Shown here: positions 51,101-59,839 of the stretch, in pieces | How positions within the stretch are numbered: the stretch's first letter is position 1 | Layout: every line of letters starts with the position of its first letter | Assembly (NCBI RefSeq): GCF_900110025.1 | Contig: NZ_FOCE01000011.1 | Coordinates: 19,791 to 83,790 of the forward strand | Length of the DNA: 64,000 nucleotides | Direction of reading: 5' to 3' | DNA from: Gemmobacter aquatilis | GTDB lineage: Bacteria > Pseudomonadota > Alphaproteobacteria > Rhodobacterales > Rhodobacteraceae | The notes under the pieces: model-generated | Database searches by the model: none | The model's input: the letters and a program-made list of their open reading frames with translations, nothing else | What the model was told of the DNA's origin: nothing | Made by a program: the position numbers and the translations under genes

Positions 51101-53812
51101 ATGTATCGCCAAGGGGTCGCGGATTTTCCGTATTTTCTGGGCATTGACCGTCTGGATCAGATCGCAACGCCCGATGACCGGGTTTGTGTGCTGAACATTC
51201 TGGGGAGCGAAAGCCGCACTGTGACGCCGGTCAGCCACGCCTTCTCGGGTGGCAATGTGGTGTTCGGCACCTCGCCGGGCCGGTCGGGGCAGGTTCTGAA
51301 GACGCTGGCAGGCGACATTCCGGTGTTCAACACCGTGCTTGAAGGGCTGAGAGCCGGGCATCGTTTCAACACCGGGGTCGTCTATCTGCCACCTTCGGGC
51401 GTGCGCGATGGCGTGGCCGAGTTGATCCGCGTCAACCCGGAGCTGCGCAAGATCGTCATCATCACCGAAAAGATCGCGGTCCATGACGCGCGCGAGATCC
51501 GGGCCATGGCGCAAACCTCGGGCATCGATATCGTCGGGGGCAACTGCCTTGGTGTTGCTGACAGTTGGTCGCGCGTGCGCATTGGCGGCGCGCTTGGTGG
51601 AGATCACCCCGAGGAGTCACTCATCAAGGGCTCGGTCGCCGTTTTCTCGAACTCGGGCGGGTTCACGACCACCATCGCGCAATACATGGCGACGGCTGGA
51701 TGGGGAACGACGACGCTGATTTCGTCGGGCAAGGATGTGTACATCCAGTATGCCGCGCGTGACTTTGCCCACGCCTTCGGCAATGACTCCCGCTCGCGTG
51801 CGGCGGTGCTCTATGTCGAACCTGGCGGCTATTACGAACGGGGCATCGAATGGTCCAAGCCCGTGGTTGCCTGTGTGGTGGGCCGCTGGAAATCACGGCT
51901 GACACGCGCCGTGGGCCATGCCGGGGCGATGGCAGGCGCGGGCGACAGTGCCGAGGACAAGGAGCGCTGGTTCATGGAAGCGTTCGGAGTCAAAGGCATA
52001 TTCACGCCCGCAACACCGCACGTTTCGGCCAAGGGTGCACTGGTGACGAACATTGCCGACATTCCGGCGGCGCTTACGGCGGTGATGGCGCTGAACGGGG
52101 CCTCACCCGATTTTGCGCCGCGCGGATCGCTGACATTGAAGCCATGGATCGCGAACGATCAGGGGCTGCCGCTGCCATCCGAGATCGCCCTGCCCGTGGT
52201 GACCGCACCTTCCCCTTACGACCAGCAGATCGCCGGACTGTCTGACCAGATCGGCGCGGTCATCGCGCGGCAGGGGATGAAGGACAAATCAGGTGCCAGC
52301 GTGATGGATGCCCAGACACAGGTGACCAGCGTGCATGGTCACACTGTGCTCGATCTGGCGCTGCAACCGCTTGAGGCAATGTTTGCCTTGCCGCTTGTCC
52401 ACGAAATTGCCGACGCGAATGATCGGGCGCTGCTCGATGTAGCTGTGGCTGCTGAGGTCAACCTGGTGGGGGATCCGATCCTTGTCGCGACCGATGCCGC
52501 GCGTGCGGGGGCCAATGCCCCAAACGCGATCATGGCGGTCGCCGCGGGTATTACCGGCCCGCACCGGCTGGAGCGGGCCCTGGCCTGCGCGCAGGCGCTG
52601 ATCGAGCTTTTCGCCAAATCCGGCTTGCGCGATGGCCGCGACGAAGGCTTTGACCTGTCCAGGATCCAGATCGATGACGCGACGCGCCGGTTGTTCCTTG
52701 CCACCGCCGATGAGGCTGACGACCCAAGACCCGAGGCGATGCTGGAGGCGATTGCCGCCCGTGGCGGCCGGTCGGTCTTTCTGAACTTCCTGATGGGTCT
52801 GGGCGCCCGTGTCTCCCGTGACGCGATCCTTGCCGCCATCACCACGACGATCGCCTGGGGCCCGCTGGTGCGCAAGCGGATCAGCCGACTGACGGCCGGG
52901 ACGCTGCCCTGGTATCTGCGGCTTTATGGCGTGATGGTGGGGGCGACGATCCCCGGCCAGCATCACCAGCCCGGCAGCCTCTGGGGCATTCCCCGCGCCG
53001 AGCGGTTTCAGGACTGGACAATGGCCGACCTCTGCTGCCTTGCAATGACCGGCAAAAGGCCAGCCCCGAACGAGGCACTTTACATCCAGATCCTCATCGG
53101 GCTTCTGATCTCCAACGGCCCCGGTGCAATCTCGGCGCAGGGTGCCAAGGGCGCGGTGGCCGCCGACGGCCCCCAGACACCCGAGCGCGTGCAGATCAAC
53201 AAGGCGATGATGGGCTTTCTGACCCATTCGGGCTACAGCCACGGCGGCAACGGGTTTGAGGGCATGGCTTTCCTTCTGGACCAGTTCCGCGACAGCGGGC
53301 TGACAGATCCGGCCAACCCGGACCACGGGCTTGACCTGAAGGCGATGGCCCGCCGCTTTGCCCTTGCCTACAAGGCCGAAAAGCGCAGCGCCAAAGACCT
53401 GGGGCAAGAGGTGCGCGCCCTTCCCGGCGTCCACCATCCGGTCTTCAAGGGCAAGCCTGAAAACTTTGACCCGCGCGAACGCTTTATCGCGCGCTTCATG
53501 GAGGAACGGGGCGAATACAACGTCTTCCACGATTTCTACCGACATCTGGTGCGCGAGTTGTTCGAGGTGGGGGCCTCTCCCTATGTCTTCTGCGTAAATG
53601 TCGATGCGATCATCGCGGCGCTGCTTCTGTCTGTGCTGTGGAAGGATTACCAGTCCGGGGCCCTGACCTCGCGCGATCTGGAAACCGCGGCCTTTACCGT
53701 GTTCCTGTTCGGTCGCATGATCGGGGCGGCCGCCGAAATCGACGACCATCTGAACAGGGGGCGCAACATGGATACCCGAACGCCCGCATCCGCTTGTGGC
53801 CATGTCCTCTGA
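51101..53812 (+). CDS. ATP-citrate-lyase-like large subunit, extended
   Basis: 903 residues; typical bacterial AclA-type subunits are about 600. The N-terminal part (about 1-350) is a succinyl-CoA-synthetase-alpha fold with SNSGGFTTTIAQYMATAGWG and the phosphohistidine His273 in VGHAGA. The C-terminal citrate-synthase-like lyase (about 610-890) has HSGYSHGGNGFEG, the GVHHPVFKG segment (His778/779) and NVDAIIAALL with Asp835. Between them (about 375-610) lies a second, partial citrate-synthase-like region containing AARAGANAPNAIMAVAAGITG. It cleaves a citryl-CoA-like thioester to a CoA ester and an oxo acid. It could act on citrate or an analogue. Confidence 0.78.
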   Translation: MYRQGVADFPYFLGIDRLDQIATPDDRVCVLNILGSESRTVTPVSHAFSGGNVVFGTSPGRSGQVLKTLAGDIPVFNTVLEGLRAGHRFNTGVVYLPPSGVRDGVAELIRVNPELRKIVIITEKIAVHDAREIRAMAQTSGIDIVGGNCLGVADSWSRVRIGGALGGDHPEESLIKGSVAVFSNSGGFTTTIAQYMATAGWGTTTLISSGKDVYIQYAARDFAHAFGNDSRSRAAVLYVEPGGYYERGIEWSKPVVACVVGRWKSRLTRAVGHAGAMAGAGDSAEDKERWFMEAFGVKGIFTPATPHVSAKGALVTNIADIPAALTAVMALNGASPDFAPRGSLTLKPWIANDQGLPLPSEIALPVVTAPSPYDQQIAGLSDQIGAVIARQGMKDKSGASVMDAQTQVTSVHGHTVLDLALQPLEAMFALPLVHEIADANDRALLDVAVAAEVNLVGDPILVATDAARAGANAPNAIMAVAAGITGPHRLERALACAQALIELFAKSGLRDGRDEGFDLSRIQIDDATRRLFLATADEADDPRPEAMLEAIAARGGRSVFLNFLMGLGARVSRDAILAAITTTIAWGPLVRKRISRLTAGTLPWYLRLYGVMVGATIPGQHHQPGSLWGIPRAERFQDWTMADLCCLAMTGKRPAPNEALYIQILIGLLISNGPGAISAQGAKGAVAADGPQTPERVQINKAMMGFLTHSGYSHGGNGFEGMAFLLDQFRDSGLTDPANPDHGLDLKAMARRFALAYKAEKRSAKDLGQEVRALPGVHHPVFKGKPENFDPRERFIARFMEERGEYNVFHDFYRHLVRELFEVGASPYVFCVNVDAIIAALLLSVLWKDYQSGALTSRDLETAAFTVFLFGRMIGAAAEIDDHLNRGRNMDTRTPASACGHVL

Positions 53813-54176
53813 GCAGCCAGCGGGCGAGCCGTCATCCGCACCATCGCCATGCCCGCCGACGCCAACCCGTCGGGCGATAACTTTGGGGGCTGGCTGATGG
53901 CCCAGATGGACCTTGCGGCGGGCAATCTTGCCGCAAGGGCATCGCGGGGCCGTTCGGCCACCATCGCGGTAGAGGGGATGACCTTCCACAAGCCTGTGAA
54001 GGGTTGGGAGGAAATGTCGCTTTACGCGGACATGGTTTCGACCGGTCGGACATCGATGCGCATCCATGTCGACGCATGGCGGCGCAACAGATATGCCGAA
54101 GAGAGCGTGATGGTGACCGATGCCACCTTCACCTTCCTCGTGCTGGACAGCGAGGGGCGGCCCGCCTCTTGGTTGA
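53802..54176 (+). pseudogene. YciA-type acyl-CoA thioesterase with two single-base indels
   Basis: The hotdog core is clear: IRTIAMPADANPSGDNFGGWL, MTFHKPVKGWEEMSLYADMV, GRTSMRIHVDAWRRN. The likely start MSSEQPAGEP (ATG at 53802) is in a different frame, and one base is missing near 53829. At the other end removal of one C near 54162 would give EGRPPLG and a stop at 54176, a normal family end; as written the frame runs on into the convergent GntR gene. It would release CoA from short acyl-CoA. It is either broken or affected by sequencing indels. Confidence 0.65.
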
Positions 54177-54230
54177 CCGGCAGGACGCGTCGCCCGATCG
54201 CTCTGCACTCTGGCCCGCTGCGATGGCGGT

Positions 54231-54899
54231 CTACGGCTCGTCGTGCAGCGGGATCTCGCGACCACGCATGGCGCGGATGCGCATGGACAGGGCCGCTTCG
54301 ACATGGGCCCGCATCGCCGCTTCGGCCGTCGCCCCGTCACGGGCCTGCAGCGCCGCCAGGACGGTGGCATGTTCGCTCAGGGAGGCCGTCACGCGGTCAG
54401 GGTCGGTGAGCGTGCTGGACCCAAGGATCAGCAGCGTCTTTTGCAGCGCGCTGACTGCCTTGACCAGAAACCGGTTGCGTGCGGCATCAAGCAGCGTGCG
54501 GTGAAACTGCCGGTTCAACTCGCGCGCAATGGGGCCCGGCGGGGCAGAGGCCAGATCAGCGTTCAGTGCGGCAAGTTCCGCCAGTTCGATCTCGGATGCG
54601 GCCCGCGCCGCAAGTCGCGCCGCCGTCCCCTCCAGCACCGCGCGCATCTCGTAAAGTTCGATCACTTCAGCATAATCGAGGCTGCGCACCGTCGCGCCCT
54701 GACGCGGCAAATGCACGACCAGCCCGTCGGCCTCCAGCTGGCGGATCGCCTCGCGCACGGGGGTTCGGCTGATTCCCAGACGCGCGGCAAGATCGGTCTC
54801 GCGCAGACGCGTTCCAGGGCCAAGCCTGCCCGCACGCACCTCTTCAAGCAACTGGCGGTAGGCGCCCTGTCCTTGGGAAAGGTCGCTGTCCTCCGTCAT
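54231..54899 (-). CDS. GntR family regulator, FCD subfamily
   Basis: 222 residues. Winged helix with RLRETDLAARLGISRTPVREAIRQLEADGLV, then the FCD domain with YEMRAVLEGTAARLAARAA and LNRQFHRTLLDAARN, whose His and Asp/Arg pattern suggests metal-assisted binding of a carboxylate. Convergent with the tricarboxylate operon and divergent from the AbrB-family membrane gene; a TGTATACA palindrome lies between the divergent pair. Confidence 0.9.
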   Translation of the reverse strand: MTEDSDLSQGQGAYRQLLEEVRAGRLGPGTRLRETDLAARLGISRTPVREAIRQLEADGLVVHLPRQGATVRSLDYAEVIELYEMRAVLEGTAARLAARAASEIELAELAALNADLASAPPGPIARELNRQFHRTLLDAARNRFLVKAVSALQKTLLILGSSTLTDPDRVTASLSEHATVLAALQARDGATAEAAMRAHVEAALSMRIRAMRGREIPLHDEP

Positions 54900-54932
54900 C
54901 CTGACACCTCACTTGCCATTTTGGTGTCCATA

Positions 54933-54940
54933 TGTATACA
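54933..54940. promoter_or_regulatory. GntR-type palindrome upstream of divergent genes
   Basis: TGTATACA within ATGTATACAACTGTAT, resembling the TTGTATACAA sites bound by FCD-type GntR regulators. It is 33 nt from the GntR start and 31 nt from the membrane-protein start. Confidence 0.45.
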
Positions 54941-54971
54941 ACTGTATTCAAAATCGGCAAGGAGTCGCATC

Positions 54972-56003
54972 GTGTTTTCTTCGCTGTCCATGCGGCTTGT
55001 GACTTTCGGCCTTGCGTTGGCGGGTGCCGTCCTGTTCCAGATCGCCGGGTTGCCGCTACCCTTCCTCTTCGGGCCGATGGCCGCCTGCCTGCTCGCGGCT
55101 CTGGCCGGGATGCCGCTCAAGGGGGTGGGGCTGATCTCCACCCTGTCGCGGGCTATTCTGGGGGTCGCGATCGGCGCATCGATCACGCCCGAGGTGGTGG
55201 GGCGCATCCCGCAGATGGCGGGCAGCGTGGCGCTGGTTCCAATCTATGTGGTGTTGATCGGCTTGGTGGGCGTGCCGTTCTTTCGACGTCTCGGATTTGA
55301 TCCCGTGACGTCGTGGTATGCCGCGATGCCCGGCGGGCTGCATGACATGGTGACCTTCGGACAGGAGGCAGGTGCAGATGTGCGCGCGCTGTCCCTGATC
55401 CATGCAACCCGGGTTCTGGTGATCGTGACTGCGGCCCCGATGATCCTCGCAGGGCTTTATGGCGCGGGGTTGACCGGTGCCATCGGCGCGCCGCTTCGCG
55501 ATCTTCCGGTTTCGGAGATCATCCTGATGACCGCCGCCGCCTTGATCGGCTGGAAGGGTGCCGAGCGGTTTGGTCTGTTCGGTGCCTCCATCCTTGGGCC
55601 GATGATCGTGACTTCCGCGCTGACGCTTTCGGGGCTGATCCATGCCCGCCCACCCGCCGAGGCCATTCTGGCGGCGCAACTCTTCATCGGCATCAGCATC
55701 GGGGTCCAGTACGTGGGTGTCACCCTGCGCGAACTGCGGGGTTTTGTCCTGTCTGGCCTCGCCTTTGTCGCCATTCTCGCGGTTCTGGCTGCCGCCTTTA
55801 CCGAGCTTGTCACCCTGACGGGGCTCGCCAATCCGGTCGAGGGGTTTCTGGCCTTTGCGCCGGGTGGGCAGGCAGAGATGACCGTGCTTGCGCTGGTGGC
55901 CGGTGCCGACCTTGGCTTCGTGATCCTGCATCACCTGACGCGAATGGTGGTGGTTATTCTCGGCGCACCGGTTGCGGCGCGTCTGTCTGGCATAAAACGT
56001 TAG
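54972..56003 (+). CDS. AbrB-family (PF05145-like) integral membrane protein
   Basis: 343 residues, about 10 hydrophobic segments in two similar halves: LPLPFLFGPMAACLLAALAGMPLKG and ILGPMIVTSALTLSG mark the repeats. The family is often named ammonia monooxygenase or AbrB regulator but is a membrane protein of unknown, probably transport, function. A GTG start at 54972 is chosen because AAGGAG lies 7 nt upstream; ATG at 54990 is possible. It probably exports or imports a compound sensed by the adjacent GntR protein. Confidence 0.8.
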   Translation: MFSSLSMRLVTFGLALAGAVLFQIAGLPLPFLFGPMAACLLAALAGMPLKGVGLISTLSRAILGVAIGASITPEVVGRIPQMAGSVALVPIYVVLIGLVGVPFFRRLGFDPVTSWYAAMPGGLHDMVTFGQEAGADVRALSLIHATRVLVIVTAAPMILAGLYGAGLTGAIGAPLRDLPVSEIILMTAAALIGWKGAERFGLFGASILGPMIVTSALTLSGLIHARPPAEAILAAQLFIGISIGVQYVGVTLRELRGFVLSGLAFVAILAVLAAAFTELVTLTGLANPVEGFLAFAPGGQAEMTVLALVAGADLGFVILHHLTRMVVVILGAPVAARLSGIKR

Positions 56004-56363
56004 CTTTCCTAAGAATTGTATTGGGTGACGATGACATTCGGAGCGCCCGATCTCTGCTTGTGCAAGGGGCCGCTATCTCGGTCTACGCCGGTTACTGCGC
56101 CGCACCGACATAGGCCGCTTCCCGCCCGTCAGGTGGTTTCAACTTGGTTGGCCGCTGCGGTCTGCATTAGCGTCCGCTATCCTGGGGGCGCTGCGAGTGC
56201 CACGCTGCACTGCCATCAGGCCGCTTTCCATAGCCGCCGGTCGACCTCCACCTATGCTGCGCGACGGCGATCCCGAAAACGGTCATTCAAAAGGGGCGCA
56301 GCGTACGGGTCTGTTGGACGGCCGATCTGCGAAAGCGTAGCGCCTATCCTCCTCGTTGACTGA
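56004..56363. other. 360-nt interval without recognisable gene
   Basis: Frames here start with rare codons and show no family pattern; two run into or against relB. Composition resembles old degraded sequence between the AbrB-family gene and the TA pair. No repeat of note was found. Confidence 0.4.
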
Positions 56364-56379
56364 GTATCATTTGAGATAC
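56364..56379. promoter_or_regulatory. inverted repeat in relBE-type promoter
   Basis: GTATC-N6-GATAC, 31 nt upstream of the antitoxin ATG; a likely autoregulatory site for the RelB/DinJ protein. Confidence 0.4.
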
Positions 56380-56410
56380 ATACTGCCATCTCAACACCGC
56401 GGAGCAGGCC

Positions 56411-56704
56411 ATGCCCACACAGTCTTCGATGATCCACATTCGGGTCGATGATCAGCTTAAGGCGAAAGCCGCTGACGCCCTTGCGGGGGTGGGCCTCACC
56501 CTTTCGGATGCGGTTCGAATACTTCTCACGCGTGTGGCAGCAGAAGGTGGGATGCCGGCCGGGTTGACGGCAAATCCGGACGCCTACGACTCTTGGTTTC
56601 GGGCCAAGGTGCAGGAAGCGCTGGCTGACCCAACGCCCGCGACTCCGCATGACCAGGTCATGAGTGAAGCTCGAGCACTCATCGCCGGAAAGCATCGTGT
56701 CTGA
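56411..56704 (+). CDS. RelB/DinJ-type antitoxin
   Basis: 97 residues. Ribbon-helix-helix N-terminus MIHIRVDDQLKAKAADALAGVGLTLSDAVRILLTRVAAEGGMP is the RelB/DinJ signature. The C-terminal tail is acidic and flexible, as needed to wrap the toxin. The toxin start overlaps its last codons, and a symmetric site precedes it. Confidence 0.88.
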   Translation: MPTQSSMIHIRVDDQLKAKAADALAGVGLTLSDAVRILLTRVAAEGGMPAGLTANPDAYDSWFRAKVQEALADPTPATPHDQVMSEARALIAGKHRV

Positions 56705-56972
56705 ACTCCTGTGGAAGGCTGCCGCAGCTTCTGACCTGATGGCAATCGTTGACTACATCTCCGATGACAATCCTGAAGCAGCGCTCGCTCTGATGGACGA
56801 GATCGAAAGCAAGGTTGCCCTGCTTCCTGCCCATCCCAAGCGGTGCCGAGTTGGCCGCGTGCAGGGGACACGGGAGCTTGTGGTTCGACCGAACTACATT
56901 GTCGTCTACCGTGAGGACGCCGAAGCCGTGACAATCCTCCGCGTTTTGCACGCGGCGCAGATGTGGCCTTGA
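56697..56972 (+). CDS. RelE/ParE superfamily toxin
   Basis: 91 residues from a GTG overlapping the antitoxin stop by 8 nt. SDLMAIVDYISDDNPEAALALMDEIESKVALLPAHPKRCRVGRVQGTRELVVRPNYIVVYR follows the RelE/ParE plan (helical hairpin then beta sheet with Arg-rich ends). Either mRNA cleavage at the ribosome (RelE) or gyrase poisoning (ParE) is possible. The HPKRCRVGRVQGTREL-x-V-x-x-NYIVVY pattern is common to both. Confidence 0.87.
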   Translation: MSELLWKAAAASDLMAIVDYISDDNPEAALALMDEIESKVALLPAHPKRCRVGRVQGTRELVVRPNYIVVYREDAEAVTILRVLHAAQMWP

Positions 56973-57208
56973 AGGAACCAAGGCGGCCCTAAGCTGTCCG
57001 TCGGGCTCATCTCATGCTACGCGGCCTCATTCTCCGAAGCTGCCCTCGACTGGTGCCACGGCGAAATCCTGATCAGGATCGTCGCCCCACCGGATGGAAC
57101 CGGCCGTCAATGGTTGGTCTGATGCAACGCTTATCCGCGTCCGTTTTCTGCCCGCTGTCATTTAGCGTGATGGTGTTGTATTGATGGCGAGACGATTCAG
57201 GACAGATA

Positions 57209-57487
57209 ATGCGACCTCATTTTGCTGCGCTCCTCGCCCTCATGATCGCTACCGGATGCACGGTCGGTTCTGGTGCAGTCGTCAAAGGTGCCGGGTCAGA
57301 TGATCTCCTGAAGCTTCGCGAAGGCCCGGGCCTCAACCACAAAATCATAATCGGCCTGCCAGACGGAACGCGCCTCACCCGTCAGAACTGCGTGACGAAT
57401 AACGGTAAGGTCTGGTGCAAGGTCTTCCTCACCGACAAGCCCAGTGTCTCGGGGTACGTTTCGGCGGACTATCTAGCGCATCGCTGA
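57209..57487 (+). CDS. SH3-domain lipoprotein
   Basis: 92 residues. Signal peptide MRPHFAALLALMIATGC with lipobox IATGC (lipidated Cys17). The mature part is a bacterial SH3 domain: DDLLKLREGPGLNHKIIIGLPDGTRL, then VWCKVFLTDKPSVSGYVSADYL. Such domains bind cell-wall peptides or other ligands at the envelope. It stands alone on the plus strand between the RelBE-type pair and the exporter operon. Confidence 0.82.
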   Translation: MRPHFAALLALMIATGCTVGSGAVVKGAGSDDLLKLREGPGLNHKIIIGLPDGTRLTRQNCVTNNGKVWCKVFLTDKPSVSGYVSADYLAHR

Positions 57488-57610
57488 CAGCGATATTCTG
57501 CTCAGGCCGACGGCTGAACTCGGCGCCGAGCCCCGCCGCTGGCGGCCCAAAGTGGCCGGTGGCTCTGGACCAAGGCAGTAAGGCAAGTACTTAGAAGCCG
57601 CCAGTCAAAG

Positions 57611-57994
57611 TCATATTTGGCGGACTCTTCCGTTGGCTTTTGCCACTATTGCGATCATCATCCAGATGGCCAAGCGCAACACCATGGCTCCCATGGTGCG
57701 GGTTTCAAAAGCTGCTTCGGTCGAAATCCGCCACAGAAACGCCGCGAAGACAGCGGCAGTGGCGAGGGCGATGATAATCGCAAGGCCCGTTGCCCAGCCG
57801 GTCTGATACCAAAGGCCCAGACCGGCAGCGACATAGGCAAACCCTGCCAGGAAGTTGAACCACAGAACAAATGGGACGACAGCGCCCATGTCGGCGCCGC
57901 CGAAGAGCGCGCGCCCGCCCGAGACCAGGGTCAAGAGACCGAAAGCGATTGCGAGGATGGCTACGACATTCAGGGAACGGGTGCGGGTGGGCAT
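57611..57994 (-). CDS. four-helix membrane protein, hypothetical
   Basis: 127 residues with four hydrophobic stretches (VVAILAIAFGLLTLVSGG, VVPFVLWFNFLAGFAYVAAGLGLW, GLAIIIALATAAVFAAFLW, LRLAIWMMIAIVAKA). No family is assigned with confidence; it is similar in shape to small DoxX-like or DUF membrane proteins. It follows the ABC ATPase gene by 15 nt and probably ends the exporter operon. Confidence 0.65.
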   Translation of the reverse strand: MPTRTRSLNVVAILAIAFGLLTLVSGGRALFGGADMGAVVPFVLWFNFLAGFAYVAAGLGLWYQTGWATGLAIIIALATAAVFAAFLWRISTEAAFETRTMGAMVLRLAIWMMIAIVAKANGRVRQI

Positions 57995-58009
57995 GGCCTT
58001 CTCCTTTGT

Positions 58010-58702
58010 TCAGGCGTCCGCAAGGCGACCATCGCGCAGGTGGATCAGGCGGTCGAAGCGGTCGAAGATCTTTTCGTCATGGGTTACCGCAATGATGCAG
58101 GCCTCTTGTTCTGTTGCGAGTTTGCGCAAGAGATCCATCACCAGTTGCGCCCGACCACTGTCGAGCGCGGCAGTGGGTTCATCGGCCAGAATGATGCGGG
58201 GCCTGTTGGCTAGGGCTCGCGCGATAGCCACGCGTTGCGCCTCGCCCCCTGACAGCAGGGCGGGTTTAACCTTTGCGCGATGTCCGACCTCCAGATAGTC
58301 CAGAAGTTCGCGCGCACGAGCGCGGCCCTTCGCTGCGGACCAACCGGCAAGATCCAACACGACCGAGACATTTTCCTCGGCCGTCAGGAAGGGCAGAAGG
58401 TTATGCGCCTGAAAAATGAAGCCGATCTTGTCGAGCCGGAGCCGCCGTAGATCACTGCGCAGCCATATGCCGTCAAACACTGCGTCTCCGTCGAGTTCGA
58501 CCCGGCCGGCGGTCGGGGCAAGAATGCACCCGATGACGTTGAGCAGCGTCGTCTTCCCGGACCCCGATGGGCCCAGCAAGGCGATGACCTCTCCCGCGTG
58601 CACGCGCAGATCGATGGAGCGCAGGGCATCGACACGGGTCTCACCCTCGCCATAGTGTTTGGCAACGCCCTGCACATTGACCAGAATATCGCCCAAGGTC
58701 AT
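58010..58702 (-). CDS. ABC transporter ATPase, MacB/LolD/DevA type
   Basis: 230 residues. Walker A GPSGSGKTT, signature LSGGE, Walker B RIILADEPTAALD and the switch His in VTHDEKIF are all present. The family drives MacB- and LolCDE-like permeases that move substrates in the periplasm rather than across the membrane. It starts 3 nt after the permease stop. Confidence 0.9.
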   Translation of the reverse strand: MTLGDILVNVQGVAKHYGEGETRVDALRSIDLRVHAGEVIALLGPSGSGKTTLLNVIGCILAPTAGRVELDGDAVFDGIWLRSDLRRLRLDKIGFIFQAHNLLPFLTAEENVSVVLDLAGWSAAKGRARARELLDYLEVGHRAKVKPALLSGGEAQRVAIARALANRPRIILADEPTAALDSGRAQLVMDLLRKLATEQEACIIAVTHDEKIFDRFDRLIHLRDGRLADA

Positions 58703-58705
58703 GTG

Positions 58706-59839
58706 TCAGCCCCCGAGTGCAGTAGCGGGATCGACCTTCAGCGCCGCGCGAACGCCAAGTCCCGATGCGACAAGGCAGACCACCAGAATGATGCCGGTCA
58801 GCACGAGTGCGTTGAAGGGCTCCAGCACGACGCGACGGGGGAAGTTGTCCTTGACCAAGAGGATCAGTGCCAGCCCGATCCCAAGACCCGAGGCCCCAAG
58901 GAGCATCGCCTGTTGCACGATCAGCGCCACGATGGTGCGGTCCGGCGCACCGATCAGTTTGAGCGTGGCGATCTGTTTCAGCTTCTCCATCGTCATCGTG
59001 TAGATGATCAGCGCAATGACTACGGCACTTACCGACAACAGGATGCCCAGGAACAAGCCGATCTGCCGCCGCGCCCGATCCACGACCGAGGCGAGCAAGA
59101 GGTCTTCCTGTTCGGTCTGGCTGAGGGCGGCGAGGTGTTTCCATTGCCGCACCGTCGCCGTGAGCAGCGCCACATCCGCGCCGGGTTCAAGCCGCGCAAT
59201 GACGGCTGCCACGGTTGCGGGACGGATGCCCTGATCCCCGCGGGCGACCTGCACGCGAGCGGCCGCGGGGTCAAGCGCGGTCTGCAGTGTCAGCGCGTCG
59301 GCCAAGGTCACGTAGACGGCCGGATCGCCAACTGAATTCATCGCGTCTTCGACCAACCCCGCTACACTGAACCGGTTACGGCCAAGACGGATGGTGTCAC
59401 CCAGCACGAGCCCGGTCTTGCGATCGGCCAGCAGTTCGAAATGGCTCGTGCCCAAGCCACGCCCCTCGGCGATGCGTTGCGGCCCGCCGGGGCGGCCAGG
59501 TTCAAAGCCGATAACGTAAAGGCGCAGCGTCTGGCCCGCATGCGCGGCCTCGATCGTCTGGTAGGTGATGGCACCGGCCTCAGCTACGCCGGGCATGCGC
59601 GCCACGGCGTCGCGGGTATCGGCGGGGATGCTTGACGCTTCGGCAAAGGGACCCTGCGTGCCCGCCTCTACCACCCAGATATCGGCGGCGGGGGCCTTCA
59701 CCACGGCCAGAGCATCGGCGACAAGGCCGTTGTAGATGCCGATCATCGCCAACACGACGGTCATCAGAAGGCCAAGCCCAAAGCAGGTCAGCACAAACCG
59801 GAAAAGGCCGTGGCGAATGTCCTTGATGGCCAGGTTCAT
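58706..59839 (-). CDS. ABC transporter permease, FtsX/MacB (DevC) type
   Basis: 377 residues. One N-terminal transmembrane helix (FVLTCFGLGLLMTVVLAMIGIYNG), a periplasmic domain of about 220 residues, then three helices at the C-terminus (SVSAVVIALIIYTMTMEKLKQIATLKLIGA is the FtsX signature). The start overlaps the adaptor stop (ATGA). The order adaptor-permease-ATPase equals devBCA. Confidence 0.88.
   Translation of the reverse strand: MNLAIKDIRHGLFRFVLTCFGLGLLMTVVLAMIGIYNGLVADALAVVKAPAADIWVVEAGTQGPFAEASSIPADTRDAVARMPGVAEAGAITYQTIEAAHAGQTLRLYVIGFEPGRPGGPQRIAEGRGLGTSHFELLADRKTGLVLGDTIRLGRNRFSVAGLVEDAMNSVGDPAVYVTLADALTLQTALDPAAARVQVARGDQGIRPATVAAVIARLEPGADVALLTATVRQWKHLAALSQTEQEDLLLASVVDRARRQIGLFLGILLSVSAVVIALIIYTMTMEKLKQIATLKLIGAPDRTIVALIVQQAMLLGASGLGIGLALILLVKDNFPRRVVLEPFNALVLTGIILVVCLVASGLGVRAALKVDPATALGG

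Noticed and set aside
52289-54370. 693-codon minus-strand open frame opposite the lyase large subunit
   Set aside because: Low-complexity translation and overlap with a gene having catalytic motifs in the other strand.
57017-57200. Possible tRNA or small RNA in the spacer before the SH3 lipoprotein
   Set aside because: No cloverleaf arms, no T-loop consensus and no terminator-like stem could be found by eye.
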